Source: Eriocheir sinensis (lineage: Eukaryota > Arthropoda > Malacostraca > Decapoda > Varunidae). From it: DNA of 64,000 bases. Made by a program: the position numbers and the translations under genes. The notes below the pieces were generated by a model that ran no database searches, was not told the DNA's origin, and was given only the letters and a program-made list of their open reading frames with translations. The stretch lies in NCBI RefSeq assembly GCF_024679095.1, contig NC_066516.1, forward strand, positions 5,644,813 through 5,708,812, given 5' to 3'. The first letter of the stretch is position 1, and every line of letters begins with the position of its first letter. Shown here piece after piece: positions 1-11,202 of this stretch.

Positions 1-7
1 CACAACA

Positions 8-87
<80 letters not shown>
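1..87. repeat. (CA)n microsatellite
   Basis: Almost uninterrupted CA dinucleotides at the left edge of the window, followed by a few degenerate CAACA units. Confidence 0.95.
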
Positions 88-175
88 AACCCAACACAAC
101 ACAACACCCACATGTATAAAATGCAGCCTCACCCTCCGCCTCACATTAAACTCCCCTTTATTTTCTCTTCAACAG

Positions 176-310
176 ATGCTTTTCATGTGGTCCCTGTACA
201 AGGGTATATCGCAAAGCCAACCCTGCGAGGACATGGAACGCTTGACAGAGGGGGAGGAAGCCACCAGCCAGGAGGGAGACCAGACCAGTCCCCCTGATGC
301 TATGGCCTGA
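176..310 (+). CDS. Possible 3'-terminal coding exon of a gene lying off the left edge
   Basis: A pyrimidine-rich stretch (about 150-170) ends in AACAG at 171-175, a plausible splice acceptor. It is followed by 44 codons open in the frame starting at 176 and ending in TGA at 308-310. The peptide begins MLFMWSLYKG, has a short hydrophobic/aromatic start and then becomes acidic and Ser/Gln/Glu-rich, as in the cytosolic tail of a membrane protein. The ATG at 176 may simply be an internal codon. I do not recognise the family. No polyadenylation signal is obvious downstream. It could also be chance: the exon is short and its upstream partners are outside the window. Confidence 0.35.
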   Translation: MLFMWSLYKGISQSQPCEDMERLTEGEEATSQEGDQTSPPDAMA

Positions 311-1305
311 AGGGTGGTCTGAGGTGTCTGAGGTCCTGAACACTCCACTATTGTAACCCAAGGAGTGATTCTCTCTCTCACCTTGTTTTGTCTGCTTTGT
401 CCAATCTCTTTTATGTTATGATCTTTCTTTCTTCCCTTCCATTCTCTCGCTCTGCTGCTCCAATCTTTCTTTCCTCTCTTCCATTCTCTCTCTCCTCTGT
501 TCCTCCTCTTACTCTTCCTCTGTTCCCATTCTTCTAGTCTTCAAAATTTGTCCTCTTTCCTGTAACCTTCTCTTTTTTCCTCTTCTCACCTCTTCTTTCT
601 TTTAAACTTTTTTTCTCCTCCTCTCATCTCTTACCACCAACTAAACCTACTATCTTCTCCCTTTCCTAGCCTCCCAGTCCTCGTCTTTCCTCTCACCTCT
701 CCTGTTTTCCTCCTCTCACCTTCTTCCTTTGCTTTGCTTTCAGTCTTTATTTCTCCTTGTGTCCTCTCCCTCACTAGTCTTCCTTCATTGCCCTTTTCCT
801 CCTCTTTCCAGTCTGTTCGTGTCCTGAATGTTTTAAGGTGCTGTCCCTGCTGTGGCCTTACTACTATGCACTCTACTCTTATATACTGCTGCTGTTGCTG
901 ATAAGGATAGTATAGCCTCAATTGACCCCTTATATATTTAGCTTTATACTGATATTACTGGTAAGCAAGGGGCAGCCTATATTAAACCCTGTACCAGCTG
1001 TCTTTCTACATAACATACATCGTTTCCTATTGCTATTACATATAGGGACAGCATATATTAAACCCAGAATATCTCACATACACACATGGCTTTCCACTGC
1101 TCTCTATGTTATATGCCTAGCAGCAGCACCACTGATAGCAAATATAATCATATGCCTTCATATGCCTCACCCTAGAGAGCATTTTTGGCTTTAGGTGTTA
1201 CTTTTAAGAAGTCTAGAGTGATTTTATATAATGGGGAAAGGTATTGGTAGGTTTTGTAGCCACTTTGCATTGGGTACTAATGGCTGTGGTGTTGGTTTAG
1301 CGGTG
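311..1305. other. No gene recognised; pyrimidine-rich then AT-rich DNA
   Basis: Positions 365-830 are a long C/T-biased stretch on the + strand, typical of decayed (CT)n/(CTTT)n. Positions 900-1200 contain loosely repeated phrases around ATATTAAACCC. The short open frames here have no recognisable domain. Confidence 0.5.
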
Positions 1306-1308
1306 ACC

Positions 1309-1862
1309 CAGTGGTTCTCAACCTTTTTCTGTCCATTCCTCCTTCATGAATTCTCAATATTCGTGTGGACCCCCTTCATTTTTTTCCCAAATCCCACCCT
1401 GCCAAAAAAGGTTAAAATAAATGTTGAAGAGAATTTTTTTTGCTTTATTACAAATTTGGCATAATTATGTAATTTTGATAAACTTGAATTTGGTTGGAAA
1501 AAGTTCAGTCAACCTCTGCATATTTTATCACTCATCAGTGGGAAGGCTGACATTGTTTATTTTCAGCCAGTTGACAAATCCGAGGTTGTGTCACTGACAA
1601 TGCACATCTCATGTCAGGGTCCACATCCAGTCGATTCCGGCTCTTATTCTTGATTTGTAGAAGGTGGAGAAACCAGACTCACATAAATATGTACTTGAAA
1701 AAGGCAAGAGTAGTCAAAGTGCAATCTCACTGTCTTTCAGATATGACACACTGAACACCAGAATACATTCAGATTCCTAACATTATTTAGAAATGTATAA
1801 TTTGTATCAGCCCGCCATGGCCCCCCTAAATTCTTGCCATGGTCCCCAGGTTGAGAACCAAA
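1309..1862 (+). mobile_element. hAT-like non-autonomous element (MITE)
   Basis: Starts with CAGTGGTTCTCAACC at 1309 and ends at 1848-1860 with AGGTTGAGAACCA. The 13 bp at 1312-1324 and 1848-1860 are perfect inverted repeats. CAGTGGTTCTCAA is a classic hAT terminal sequence. The outermost 3 bp on the right are lost and no 8-bp target duplication is visible, so the copy is old. There is no transposase frame inside. Confidence 0.7.
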
Positions 1863-1974
1863 CCTAAGAATGGTCTGACTAGTGTTATGCGTTCATACTT
1901 AAGTGGTAGGCAATTAAATCTCTTCAGAAATTATACCAAAGTATATTCTAGATTAAGTAATCAGAATTTAATAT

Positions 1975-2165
1975 ATTGTGACTTTCCCAAGGCCACAGAA
2001 GATCAGCTGGGTTTTCATGGGTGATTTTCACATCTGTGGTGCATGGCGGTGTAAAACTGTCGCCACAATCGCAAAACAGTCCGTGAAAATCCCAGCTACT
2101 TCTACAAGAGGCTTTTTAAATAGGCGAACTGAGGCGCTGATGTTTAAGAATATGGGCTTTAGAAT
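1975..2165 (+). repeat. Dispersed repeat family R, copy 1
   Basis: Contains phrases shared with copies elsewhere in this window: CCAAGGCCACAGA, GGGTTTTCATGGGTG, CTTCTACAAGAGGCTTTT, GTTTAAGAATATGG. Related copies lie at 23,680-23,760 (-), 24,100-24,425 (-), 25,242-25,800 (-, tandem), 41,385-41,585 (-) and 46,811-47,236 (+, tandem). No coding capacity is evident; the class is unknown. Confidence 0.65.
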
Positions 2166-2590
2166 GAAAGGAATTCTCTAAATTAATGGGTACATAATTA
2201 GATAGCATTGAGAATATATTTATTGAATATAAAGAGGATCATATTCTTTACTAAAGAGCATTTAGGAGAAGAATATTTTTACTGAAGGGTGTTGAGAGGA
2301 GGATATTTTTATTGAAGGGTTTTCCAGAGAATTTGTACTGAAGAGTATTCTTTTATTTGGTATACAAATTAGGGAACATGAAGAGAAATACATCTCCTTT
2401 TCCAGAGTATTGCCTTGAGTGGTCCGTGCCTTCACGGCGTTAGGATAAGTGACCCTTGTGGGACACGTTGCCACAGTATGTATTCTCGAGGGCATTAGGA
2501 GAAGAATGTACTTAGAGCAGCTTTTCCTCGGCTATGCTTCTGCTGGGCATTTCTCGGCCCTCCTCCTGCCTGTATACTGATGCAGAGGTA
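2166..2590. other. AT-rich DNA, no gene seen
   Basis: Holds a few imperfect repeats of GAAGAATATTTTTACTGAAGG-like phrases (about 2,270-2,350). Nothing else is recognised. Confidence 0.5.
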
Positions 2591-2905
2591 TAAATGTAGT
2601 GTTGCAAGAATCAAACTTTTATACCCAAAACTCTGGAATGATACAAGGTTATAACTGTGAGGCTTTAAAGACAGCATTATGTGGTGCACTGCATGACTAC
2701 TTGGTGTACTGATCATGCAAAGTATTGTAAAATGTGTTGCAAGAATCAAACTTTTATACCCAAGACACAGGAATAGAATAGGGCTTATAGAGACGATGCA
2801 TTCAATGTAACTACTTGGTGTACTGATCATACAGAGTATTGAAAACTGTGTTGCATGAATTACAGTTTGATACCCAAAATCGTAATGACGCAAGGGTTAT
2901 AACGA
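2591..2905. repeat. Diverged tandem repeat, about 115-135 bp unit, 2.3 copies
   Basis: The phrase GTTGCAAGAATCAAAC recurs at 2,601 and 2,736 and, diverged, at 2,850, each followed by TATACCCAA and later by ACTTGGTGTACTGATCAT. A 132-residue minus-strand open frame here is a by-product of the repeat. Confidence 0.7.
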
Positions 2906-2924
2906 TGAGGCTTTCAAGATAGCT

Positions 2925-2975
2925 TTACTTTTTTTCAGCAGGGAGGCAGCTCAAGAGCAAAAAAAAAAAAACTAC
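2925..2975 (-). mobile_element. 3' terminal fragment of Jockey-like LINE (family A)
   Basis: Read on the minus strand: a T run, then GCTCTTGAGCTGCCTCC, matching the 3' untranslated end of the element at 9,720-9,842 (GCCCTTGAGCTGCCTCC). Confidence 0.6.
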
Positions 2976-3610
2976 ATGCTGCTCCAACAAAAGAAAACAA
3001 CTTGCGGCCAGAACAGGAGTCTGTTTTGGGTGGAGAGGTGTTTTCCCCTTCCCCCTTGTCCTCCTCACTTCTAACTCTTCACTCTCCTACAGCCATCCCT
3101 CTTTCTTCCCCTTACTCCCAACTTTCTCATCTTCCTCCTCCTTAAATTCCTTCTCTTTTTCTTTCCCCTTGTTTCCCTCTTCCCCAGACCCCTCGTTTTC
3201 CTCCCTTCCCTGACCATGGACTTCTTTTTTTGACCTGTTCCACTTTGTATCGCTTCATAGGTCCTCCTCATTACTTCACACCATATTCACTTAGTTACTT
3301 CACAGTGGACACTTATACACTTCACCCTTAACTGATGTGTTTTGTTAGGAATTAAGGGTTGTTTAGGGAGGTATTGGTAGTACGTTATCAAGATGAAGCA
3401 TTATTGATAACTGCTGCAGGCTCCAACCAGTGGTTCAAGGAAGCTCCGAAAGGAATGAGTTCCCTGCCAAGGTCGCCCGTGAGTAGTTAGCTGTAAACCT
3501 TCGCGATGTTAAGACACCAGAGTCAGCCGTTAGCCTTCATGGCGAACACAAGCGGTCATCTGTTAACCTGTGTGCTGACAAGTCAGTTATAAACTTCGCC
3601 GGTGTAACTG
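2976..3610. other. No gene recognised
   Basis: Pyrimidine-rich 3,050-3,230, then ordinary-composition DNA with no convincing open frame or repeat. Confidence 0.4.
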
Positions 3611-3619
3611 TAGTGCGGC

Positions 3620-4020
3620 GACTTGCTTGATAGGCGAGCCTCCCATAAATCCCTCTGCCAAGGGGGTACCTCTGGCCGACTGGTTAAGGAGTGGCTCTCC
3701 CGTCTCGCTGGTCACGGGTTTGATCCCTGTCACTGGCAAAACCTTTCCCTGACTGGATTAATTTCTCGTGTGTTTCGTTATACGCAGTGGTCGTGTGTAA
3801 GTGAAGTAAAGAGACGTGTGTTTCGTTACACACATTGGTCATGTGTGAGTGTAGTAAAGAGACGTGTGTTTCGTTACACACATTGGTCGTGTGCGAGTGT
3901 AGTAAAGAGACGTGTTTCGTTATACGCAGTGGTCGTGTGTGAGTGTAGTAAAGAGACATGTGTTTTGTTACACGCAGTGGTCGTGTATGAGTGTAGTAAA
4001 GAGAAAAATTCAGGCATTTC
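3620..4020 (+). mobile_element. tRNA-derived SINE with an internally expanded tail
   Basis: A-box-like TGGCCGACTGGTTAAGGAG (about 3,673) and B-box-like GGGTTTGATCCC (about 3,717-3,728) in tRNA-like order and spacing, then GGCAAAACCTTTCC. The tail phrase TTCGTTATACGCAGTGGTCG plus GTGTAGTAAAGAGAC is repeated about five times in tandem from 3,775 to 4,010 with a period near 45-48 bp. The same family recurs at 4,170-4,345 and, on the other strand, at 61,240-61,372. It is a retroposon, not a functional tRNA gene. Confidence 0.75.
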
Positions 4021-4169
4021 AGTGGTGGCAGCGGTGGGCATCCTCTCCTGTGATTCTGTTGTCACCCCGAGTGGGTAACAGGTTGAGTGATGGCCCATGC
4101 TCTCTGAAGTTTATAGAAAATGGGAAATCTCAACACACAGAAATTAATCTAAATAGGGATGGGGAGCCG

Positions 4170-4345
4170 TGTAGTGCGGCGACTTGCTTGATGGGAGTGG
4201 CTCTCCAATCTTGCTGGTCGCAGGTTCAATCCCTGGCATGGGCAAAACCTTTCCTTGTCTGAATTCATTTATTGTGTGTCATTTCACGCAGAGGTCGTGT
4301 GTGAGTGTAGTAAAGAGAAAATTCTGGCATTTCATAACCACCTAT
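4170..4345 (+). mobile_element. tRNA-derived SINE, second copy
   Basis: Shares GTGCGGCGACTTGCTTGAT with the copy at 3,620. It has a B-box-like GGTTCAATCCC and a single tail unit with GAGGTCGTGTGTGAGTG. The A-box region is partly deleted. Confidence 0.7.
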
Positions 4346-4439
4346 TAGCAGTTGCCTTAGTGGCATCACATACACCAGGCTACTTCAAGTTTGACTCGGC
4401 AGCACACAGCTAAAATACTACTACTACTACTACATTAAC

Positions 4440-6002
4440 TACGATCTACAAGCAGTGGCGTAACACCCATAGTACTGGGGTGGACAAAGTCCAAGGGCCT
4501 CGGAGGTCCTGGGACGAGAGAGAGAGAGAGAGAGAGGCGGATTTACATGGAGGCTGCAGCCTCAGTATTCAGGGGGCCCCCGATGAGGCAGTGATTAAAA
4601 AACAAATAAATTATTAAAATAAATAAAACCAACAAGAATAATGTGGAAATATCTTTTTACTTTCCCTAAATTTGCTGCTTTTCCCTTCGTAATATTTTCA
4701 TATTAGCCAAAATACAATAAGTAATGTGTCAACACTGCAACAAACAAGTGGCAACACTGGAATCAGAACTCATTACCAGTTCCCCTCTCCCGCGTGTTGG
4801 AATAGTACTGTCACTGTGTGAGATCTGCATTTTTCGCGGTTTTCAGAGTGAAATATCAGTGCTGTGTATATCAGCATGTCCTGTAATAACCACTGGTCAT
4901 TGTCATACAGTGATAAAACCCGGTCGTTGCCACAGACATGATTTGTGATGAGTTTTGCAGTGTTGACCTGATCTTTGAAATGAGAAACATGGCTGGCTGA
5001 TGGCCGCTTGGTGCATGGCATGGTTCATGGTGGGTTCTGTATTTCAATAACTTTTGTGCTGATGGGTAAGAATCCGACGGACTGATATTATAGTAAATAC
5101 GAGCAACAACATTGTTTTGTGTTTTATCAGCATTCAGCATGCTGTATAATGACGAGTGATCATTGTCGGTCAGAAAGTGACAAAACCCCGGTCATTGCCA
5201 CATACAAAGTGCGATGAGTTTTGCAGTGGTGTTTCTGATTGATTGATTGATTGATTGATAGTTTATTGTTGCAAGTAAAACAACAAAGGAGAAGAAATGT
5301 AATTATAATGGACTTGTTGGATTTGTGTTGTGGTATAAACCGTATAATGCAAGGGCTGCATGTTTAAAAGATATGGAGATTGTACTACCCAATCCTCACC
5401 CTAATTCTAAGTCCTAACCCAAATCCTAATCCCTTCCCAACCTCCTGACCCCCCCGCACAACCCCCGCATACTATACCGCCCAAGCGCAGCCCTCTGCGG
5501 ATCCGTGACTTGAAAACTTGAATACGCACGATAAATATATTATGTGACCGTGGTCCATGTGGGAAACTGTTCAGCTGGCGTTGTGATGCACGACGCCAAA
5601 AGTTACACCACCAGGTGCCACCTACGAGGTGCTGTGCCTGTAAGTATATGTTTCTCCGTTTACTGCGTCATGACTGCCGAGTGGCATCATTACAAATCGG
5701 TACTACTGCTCAGTGCCGAGTGCTCATATGACACTATCGGTACTGGGCCCCGCTCAAAGTGTCGGAAGACTGTCGGTACCATCAGTACCGTTTGGGTTCC
5801 CAGTGCCGGCGCTTATGGGGACACGCTCGCCCGCCATGCATGGCTGTGTGGTGTTGGTCCCGGCTGTGCTTGTCGCTGCATGTCCGTCTTCCCGCCATTT
5901 TGTCCTGCCTGATGTTTCCATCCTCCCGTTCGGCTCCATTATTTTATTAACTTATTTATTAGATAATTCTTCATGTCCGATTCTTTTTTTTTTATAGTTT
6001 TG

Positions 6003-6004
<2 letters not shown>
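4440..6004. other. Mixed non-coding DNA with a local duplication and a LINE tail
   Basis: CAGTGGCGTAAC at about 4,454 resembles a hAT-type end, but no partner is found. Positions 4,875-4,965 and 5,137-5,230 are diverged copies of one sequence (shared: GATGAGTTTTGCAGTG, CGGTCATTGCCACA). Positions 5,234-5,290, read on the minus strand, resemble a LINE 3' end closing in (ATCA)n. Positions 5,690-5,830 are rich in CGGTACTG/CAGTACCG motifs. The frame 5,544-5,640 ends at a good-looking splice donor (GTAAGTAT), but I recognise no protein. Confidence 0.45.

Positions 6005-6082
<78 letters not shown>
6005..6082. repeat. (TA)n microsatellite
   Basis: About 39 TA units. Confidence 0.95.
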
Positions 6083-6083
<1 letters not shown>

Positions 6084-6297
6084 TGTTATCGTTACTAGAC
6101 TATGAGTCCATCCAGGTGACTTTGTATATGCTAATTTCTATGGAAAAAATAAACATTCACTTCATTCAGTGGAGAGAGAGAGAGAGTATCCATGACCGAG
6201 ATATCCACTCAGGCACTCAGCCTCACGCGAGTGAGGAAGAAAGGAGGGACACTATGAGCGACTGGCTAGTATTGGTACCATGGGTACCGAGCAGTCT

Positions 6298-7640
6298 GGT
6301 TCCTCTTGCCCCAATCGGAAATAATAGTAAGGTCTGAGGCTAAGCGTTCTGTTGCCTCCAGCCTTGAATCATTAAGTTCCTATAGGGTGGGTCTTCTATT
6401 AAAAGCTGTTGAGTATTGCAGAGTGGAGTCATCGGCGTAAGAATGGATAGGACAGTTCGTTTTGGAAAGAAGATCATCAATGAACAACAGAAAGAGAGTG
6501 GGAGATAGGACAGAATCCTGTGGGACGCCACTGTTAATAGGTTTAGGGGAAGAACAGTGACCGTCTACCACAGCAGAAATAGAACGGTTAGAAAGGAAAC
6601 TGGAGATAAAGGTACAGAGAGAAGGATAGAAACCGTAGGAGGGTAGTTTGGAAAGCAAAGATTTGTGCCAGACCCTATCAAAAGCTTTTGATATGTCCAG
6701 CGCAATAGCAAAGGTTTCACCGAAACGGCTGAGAGAGGATGACCAAGAGTCAGTTAGGAAGACAAGGAGATCACCAGTAGAACGCCCGTTGCGGAACCCA
6801 TACTGGCGATCAGATAGAAGGTCAGAAGTGGAAAGGTGCTTTTGAATCTTCCGGTTAAGGATTGATTCAAAAGCTTTAGATAGACAAGAAAGTAAAGCTA
6901 TAGGACGGTAGTTTGAGGGATTGGAACGGTCACCCTTCTTAGGCACAGGCTGTATGAAGGCATACTTCCAGCAAGAAGGAAAGGTAGATGTTGACAGGCA
7001 GAGGCGAAAGAGTTTGACCAGGCAGGGTGACAGCACAGAGGCACAGTTTTTAAGAACAATAGGAGGCACTCCATCAGGTCCATAAGCCTTCTGAGGATTG
7101 AGGCCAGAGAGGGCATAGAAAACATCATTTTGAAGAATCTTTATAACGGGCATAAAAGAGTCAGAGGGGGGATGAGTAGGAAGAATATGCCCAGAATCGT
7201 CCAGAGTGGAGTTTTTAAAAAAAGTTTGAGAAATGATGTTCAGCCTTAGAGATAGATGAAACGGCAGTGTTGCCGTCAGGACTGAGGAGTGGAGGGAAAG
7301 ATGAAGAAGTGAAGTTGGAAGAGATGTTTTGGGCTAGATGAAATGTAAAGTTCATAGGTAGTATTAGTTCGAAGGCTCAGGTACCTTTTGTGAGCTGCCA
7401 CTCTATCACTGACAGCACGAGAACAAGCGTAATTAAACCAAGGCTTTTTAGCGTGAGGAGTAGAGACAGTACGTGTAATGTATGCCTCCATTCCAGAGAC
7501 AATCACCTCTGTGATGCGCTGAGCACACACAGAGGGGTCTGGCTCCTGGAAGCAATAATCATTCCACGGGAAATCGGAAAAGTACATCCTCAGGTCGTAC
7601 CACCGAGCTGAAGAACAATGCCAGAAGCATCGCCTCTTCG
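6298..7640 (-). mobile_element. Jockey-like LINE (family A), truncated at both ends
   Basis: Carries the linker upstream of the reverse transcriptase (about 7,640-7,290) and most of the RT (7,153-6,380). Compared with the plus-strand copy at 8,063-9,842, the linker has an internal deletion around 7,340, and the frame breaks again after 6,380 before similarity stops near 6,298. There is no 3' UTR or poly(A), so the 3' end is missing. The two family A copies lie head to head. Confidence 0.8.
6380..7153 (-). pseudogene. Reverse transcriptase domain of family A LINE
   Basis: Encodes the RNA-directed DNA polymerase that copies the LINE transcript at the nicked target. RT landmarks appear in order: YGPDGVPP, KKGDRSNPSNYRPI, DRQYGFRNGRST, LDISKAFDRVWH, SGVPQDSVLSPTLF and the catalytic box YADDS. 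The normal G of the PQG motif is D here. About 257 codons are open, then a stop at the point corresponding to FNRRPT in the family. Endonuclease and C-terminal parts are absent from this frame. Codon usage resembles the sister copy. It is a dead retrotransposon fragment, with no host role implied. Confidence 0.85.
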
Positions 7641-7844
7641 GTGGGTCCAGAGGGTGTACAGGAGCGATAGGACAGGATACGGCAGCCCGGCGGCTCCCGC
7701 CCGGGCTGCCGCAATACACCCCACGCCGCCGGCCTTCACCAGCCCTCCGCGTGCCAAAGTAGCACCCCCCCCCCCCACACACACAGATAACACAAATACA
7801 CAAAAATCTACCCCCTGGCGTAACAATATCAACGGTGAGTCTGG
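7641..7844. other. GC-rich segment between LINE fragments
   Basis: Contains an inverted pair GGCAGCCCGGCGG / CCGCCCGGGCTGCC (about 7,680-7,712) and a C run at 7,768-7,778. No gene is recognised. Confidence 0.4.
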
Positions 7845-8062
7845 TCAGGATCGAAGTCTAACGGCGGATTGGCCTGGCCCACGGTGTTATGGACTCGCTC
7901 AACACGAGCATATATGGCGTTGTCGATACCTGTGCAGAAGGACAAAGATCCGGATCTTCAAGTCCCTTGTGCTTCCTGTCTTAATCTATGGTTGTGAGAC
8001 ATGGACACTAAATGGGAATTTGGAGAGGCGGATTGATGCCTTTGGTAAAATATCACAAAAGG

Positions 8063-9842
8063 TTCCAGAGCCTTCGAACTCCCCCTAACTATGACCTTTA
8101 CATTTCAGCCCGGAATCGTGCCAAATCTATTCTCCGACTTATCAAAACTTCTTTTATCAATAGAAAATGTCACCACCTTGCTTCTTCTAATTCTTCCCGT
8201 GACTTCTGGCATCTAGCCAAAAATATCTCCTCCAATTTCACTTCTTCCTCTTTCCCTCCTCTCCTTAACCCTGACGGCAGAACTGCAGTCTCATCTGTCT
8301 CAAAGGCTGAACTCTTCGCTCAAACTTTCTGAAAGAACTCCACCTTGGACGATTCTGGGCATATTCCTCCTACTCATCACCCCTCTGACTCCTTTATGCC
8401 TGTAATTATTAAGATTCTTCCAAATGATGTTTTCTATGCCCTCTCTGGCCTCAACTCTCAGAAGGCTGATGGACCTGATGGAGTGCCTCCTATTGTCCTT
8501 AAAAAATGTGCTTCCGTGCTGACACCCTGCCTGGTCAAACTCTTTCGTCTCTGCCTATCAACATAGCTTTACTTTCCTGTCTATCTAAAGCTTTTGAATC
8601 AATCCTTAACCGGAAGATTCAAAAGCACCTTTCCACTTCTAACCTTCTATCTGATCGCCAGTATGGGTTCCGCAAGGGGCGTTCTACTGGCGATCTTCTT
8701 GCTCTCTTAACTGACTCTTGGTCATCCTCTCTTAGCCGTTTCGGTGAAACTTTCTCTGTTGCGCTAGACATATCGAAAACCTTCGATAGAGTCTGGCACA
8801 AGTCTTTGCTTTCTAAACTGCCCTCTTTCGGATTCTATCGCTCTCTCTGCTCCTTTATCTCCAGTTTCCTTTCCGGCCGTTCTATCTCTGTGGTGGTATA
8901 CGGTCACTGTTCTTCCCCTAAACCTATCAGCAGTGGTGTTCCACAGGGTTCTGTCCTATCACCCACTCTCTTCCTGTTATTCATCAACGATCTTTCCATA
9001 ACAAACTGTCCTGTCCACTCATACGCCGACGGCTCCACTCTGCGTTATTCAACTTCTTTCAATAGAAGACCCTCTCAACAGGAAGTACACGACTCCAGAC
9101 TGGACGCTGCAGAACGCTTAACCTCAGACCTTGCTATCACTTCCGACTGGGGCAGAAGGAACCTTGTGTCCTTCAATGCCTCAAAAACTCAATTTCTCCA
9201 ACCTATCAACTCGACTCAATCTTCCAAACACCTCCCCTATTTTTCGACAACACTCAGCTATCACCATCTTCAACACTAAACATCCTCGGTCTATCCTTTA
9301 CTCAAAATCTCAACTGGAAACTTCACATCTCCTTTCTCGCTAAATCAGCTTCCTCGAGCTCATCAGCTCGAGCTCATCAGCTCTTCTCCTCCTACTGATA
9401 GTCTTCTACCTCTTAAATTACGTCGCGATGTTGCCTCTCTTTCTATCTTCTATCGATATTTCCACGCTGACTGCTCTTCTGAACTTGCTAACTGCATGCC
9501 TCCCCCCATCCCGCGGCCCCGCTGCACACGACTTTCTACTCATGCTCTTCCCTATACTGACCAAACCCCTTATGCAAGTTAACCAGCATCTTCGCTCTTA
9601 CATCCATCACGCTGGTAAACTCTGGAACAATCTTCCTTCATCTGTATTTCCTCCTGCCTACGACTTAAACTCCTTCAAGAGAAGGGTATCAGGACACCTC
9701 TCCTCCCGAAATTGACCTATCTTTCGGCCACCTCTTTTGATTCTTTTTTAGGAACAGCGACCAGCGTTTTTTTTTTTATTATTATTGTTTCATTTTTTGT
9801 GCCCTTGAGCTGCCTCCTTTGTTGTAAAAAAAAAAAAAAAAA
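8063..9842 (+). mobile_element. Jockey-like LINE (family A), 5'-truncated, inserted in family B
   Basis: Starts inside the linker (matching the minus copy's LSLRTN region) and runs through RT, C-terminal domain and 3' UTR to an A run at 9,827-9,842. RT blocks: [35 protein letters not shown], and YADGS where YADD is expected. About 35 codons between LFRLCLST and IALLSCLSKAFE are deleted (near 8,560), and a stop falls after FAQTF (8,332). The 3' UTR contains GCCCTTGAGCTGCCTCC, which tags other family A ends in this window. Confidence 0.85.
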
Positions 9843-9917
9843 GTGTCTACGCAGAATCATGGGATATTGCTGGAATGACTTTGTGTCAAACCGGCGACTA
9901 CTCAGTGAGACTGATTC

Positions 9918-10026
<109 letters not shown>

Positions 10027-10299
10027 CATGCATAGTGAGTCAACGCCAACTCCGGCTATACGGGCACGTGGCACGTTTTCCGGAAGCTGATCCTGCTCAT
10101 CGGGTTGTCTCTGTAAGAGACAATCCTGAGTGGAGGAGGCCAAGGGGACACCCACGGCGAGTTCCTGGCTGGAGCAAGTCGATAGATTGTGCCGGGAGGT
10201 ACTCGGGTTGGGAAGGGGGCCTGCATGGACACTCGCTCAGAGGGACCCCGGAACTATCCATCATCAGTGACATTGTTCAAGGCCAGGTCAAATACTCGA

Positions 10300-10741
10300 C
10301 AACTTAAATGACAGAAACAGACAGACTGAGTGCAAGCTATGTGGAGCAGAGGTGGAAAACATCAATCATTTTGTGCTATGGTGCCTGTTCCTGCAAGACA
10401 CAAGAAGAGCAATAGAACTGCAGCAGCTGTACCAAGAAGCCGAAGAGAAAATAATTGGAAGATTCCTATTCGAAGACGTAAAACTGAAGGAGAAAAAAAA
10501 GAGATACTACACCGTGGAAGGCAAGAGAAAAAAGATTAGAAGAATTGCAAGACCAAGACGAATATATAACAGGAGCCGTTGTAAAGGCACTACTTCCGAC
10601 ACCATCACGTCACATCACTTGTCAACAACTGCATTACCGAGGACTCCTGATAACAACTACCACTGACGGGGCTCTAGAGGCTGTGGGCCCACAGCCTAAC
10701 TAGCCCCATAAAACACCCACGAAGAAGAAGAAGAAGAAGAC
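10300..10741 (+). mobile_element. 3' end of LINE family C
   Basis: Encodes a C-terminal segment with a CCHC-like pattern (CKLCGAEVENINHFVLWC), then a conserved 3' UTR phrase around GGCTCTAGAGGCTGTGGGC and a (GAA)n tail at 10,720-10,741. A fuller copy follows directly at 10,742. Confidence 0.75.
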
Positions 10742-10999
10742 GTAAAAGGTAGTTTAAGAAAACTAAAGAACAAGAAAACAGCCGGGCCAGATGGGATGAA
10801 AGGTGAATTATATAAAGCTTTACAAAATAATAATTATAAATTTATAAAGTTATTAACAGAAAGTTTTAAGAATAATCGGAGAAGGAAGAGTCCCTGAGTT
10901 ATGGAAAAAGTCAAGAACAATAACGATCCCTAAAAAGAATAAACCAAAAGTGTCAGAGTTAAGGCCTGTTGCAGTAACAAATATCTCCTTCAAACTATT

Positions 11000-11202
11000 C
11001 TTTTTCCTGGGGTTTTTTATGGGGCTAGTCAGGCAATGGGACCACAGCCTCTAGAGCCCCGTCAGTAGTAGTCGCTATCCGGTGTTGTTTTTGGTTGTCG
11101 TTCTGTCACCGGTGTGGTTAAATCCTATCGAGTTACCCCGACTTCTGCAGGAAGGTCTGCGTACACTTGAGGGCTTGGAAGGCTGTGTCGGGGCTGAGAG
11201 TG
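11000..11202 (-). mobile_element. 5'-truncated family C LINE inserted in opposite orientation
   Basis: The inverse complement of the family C 3' UTR (TATGGGGCTAGTCAGGCAAT, CCTCTAGAGCCCCGTCAGTA) begins at about 11,010 after a T-rich start. The 12-bp sequence CTTCAAACTATT occurs at 10,988-10,999 and again at 11,203-11,214, flanking the insert as a target-site duplication. Confidence 0.8.

Noticed and set aside
5380..5450. Degenerate telomeric CCTAA repeats
   Set aside because: CCTAA-like words are too irregular to separate from C/T/A-rich DNA.
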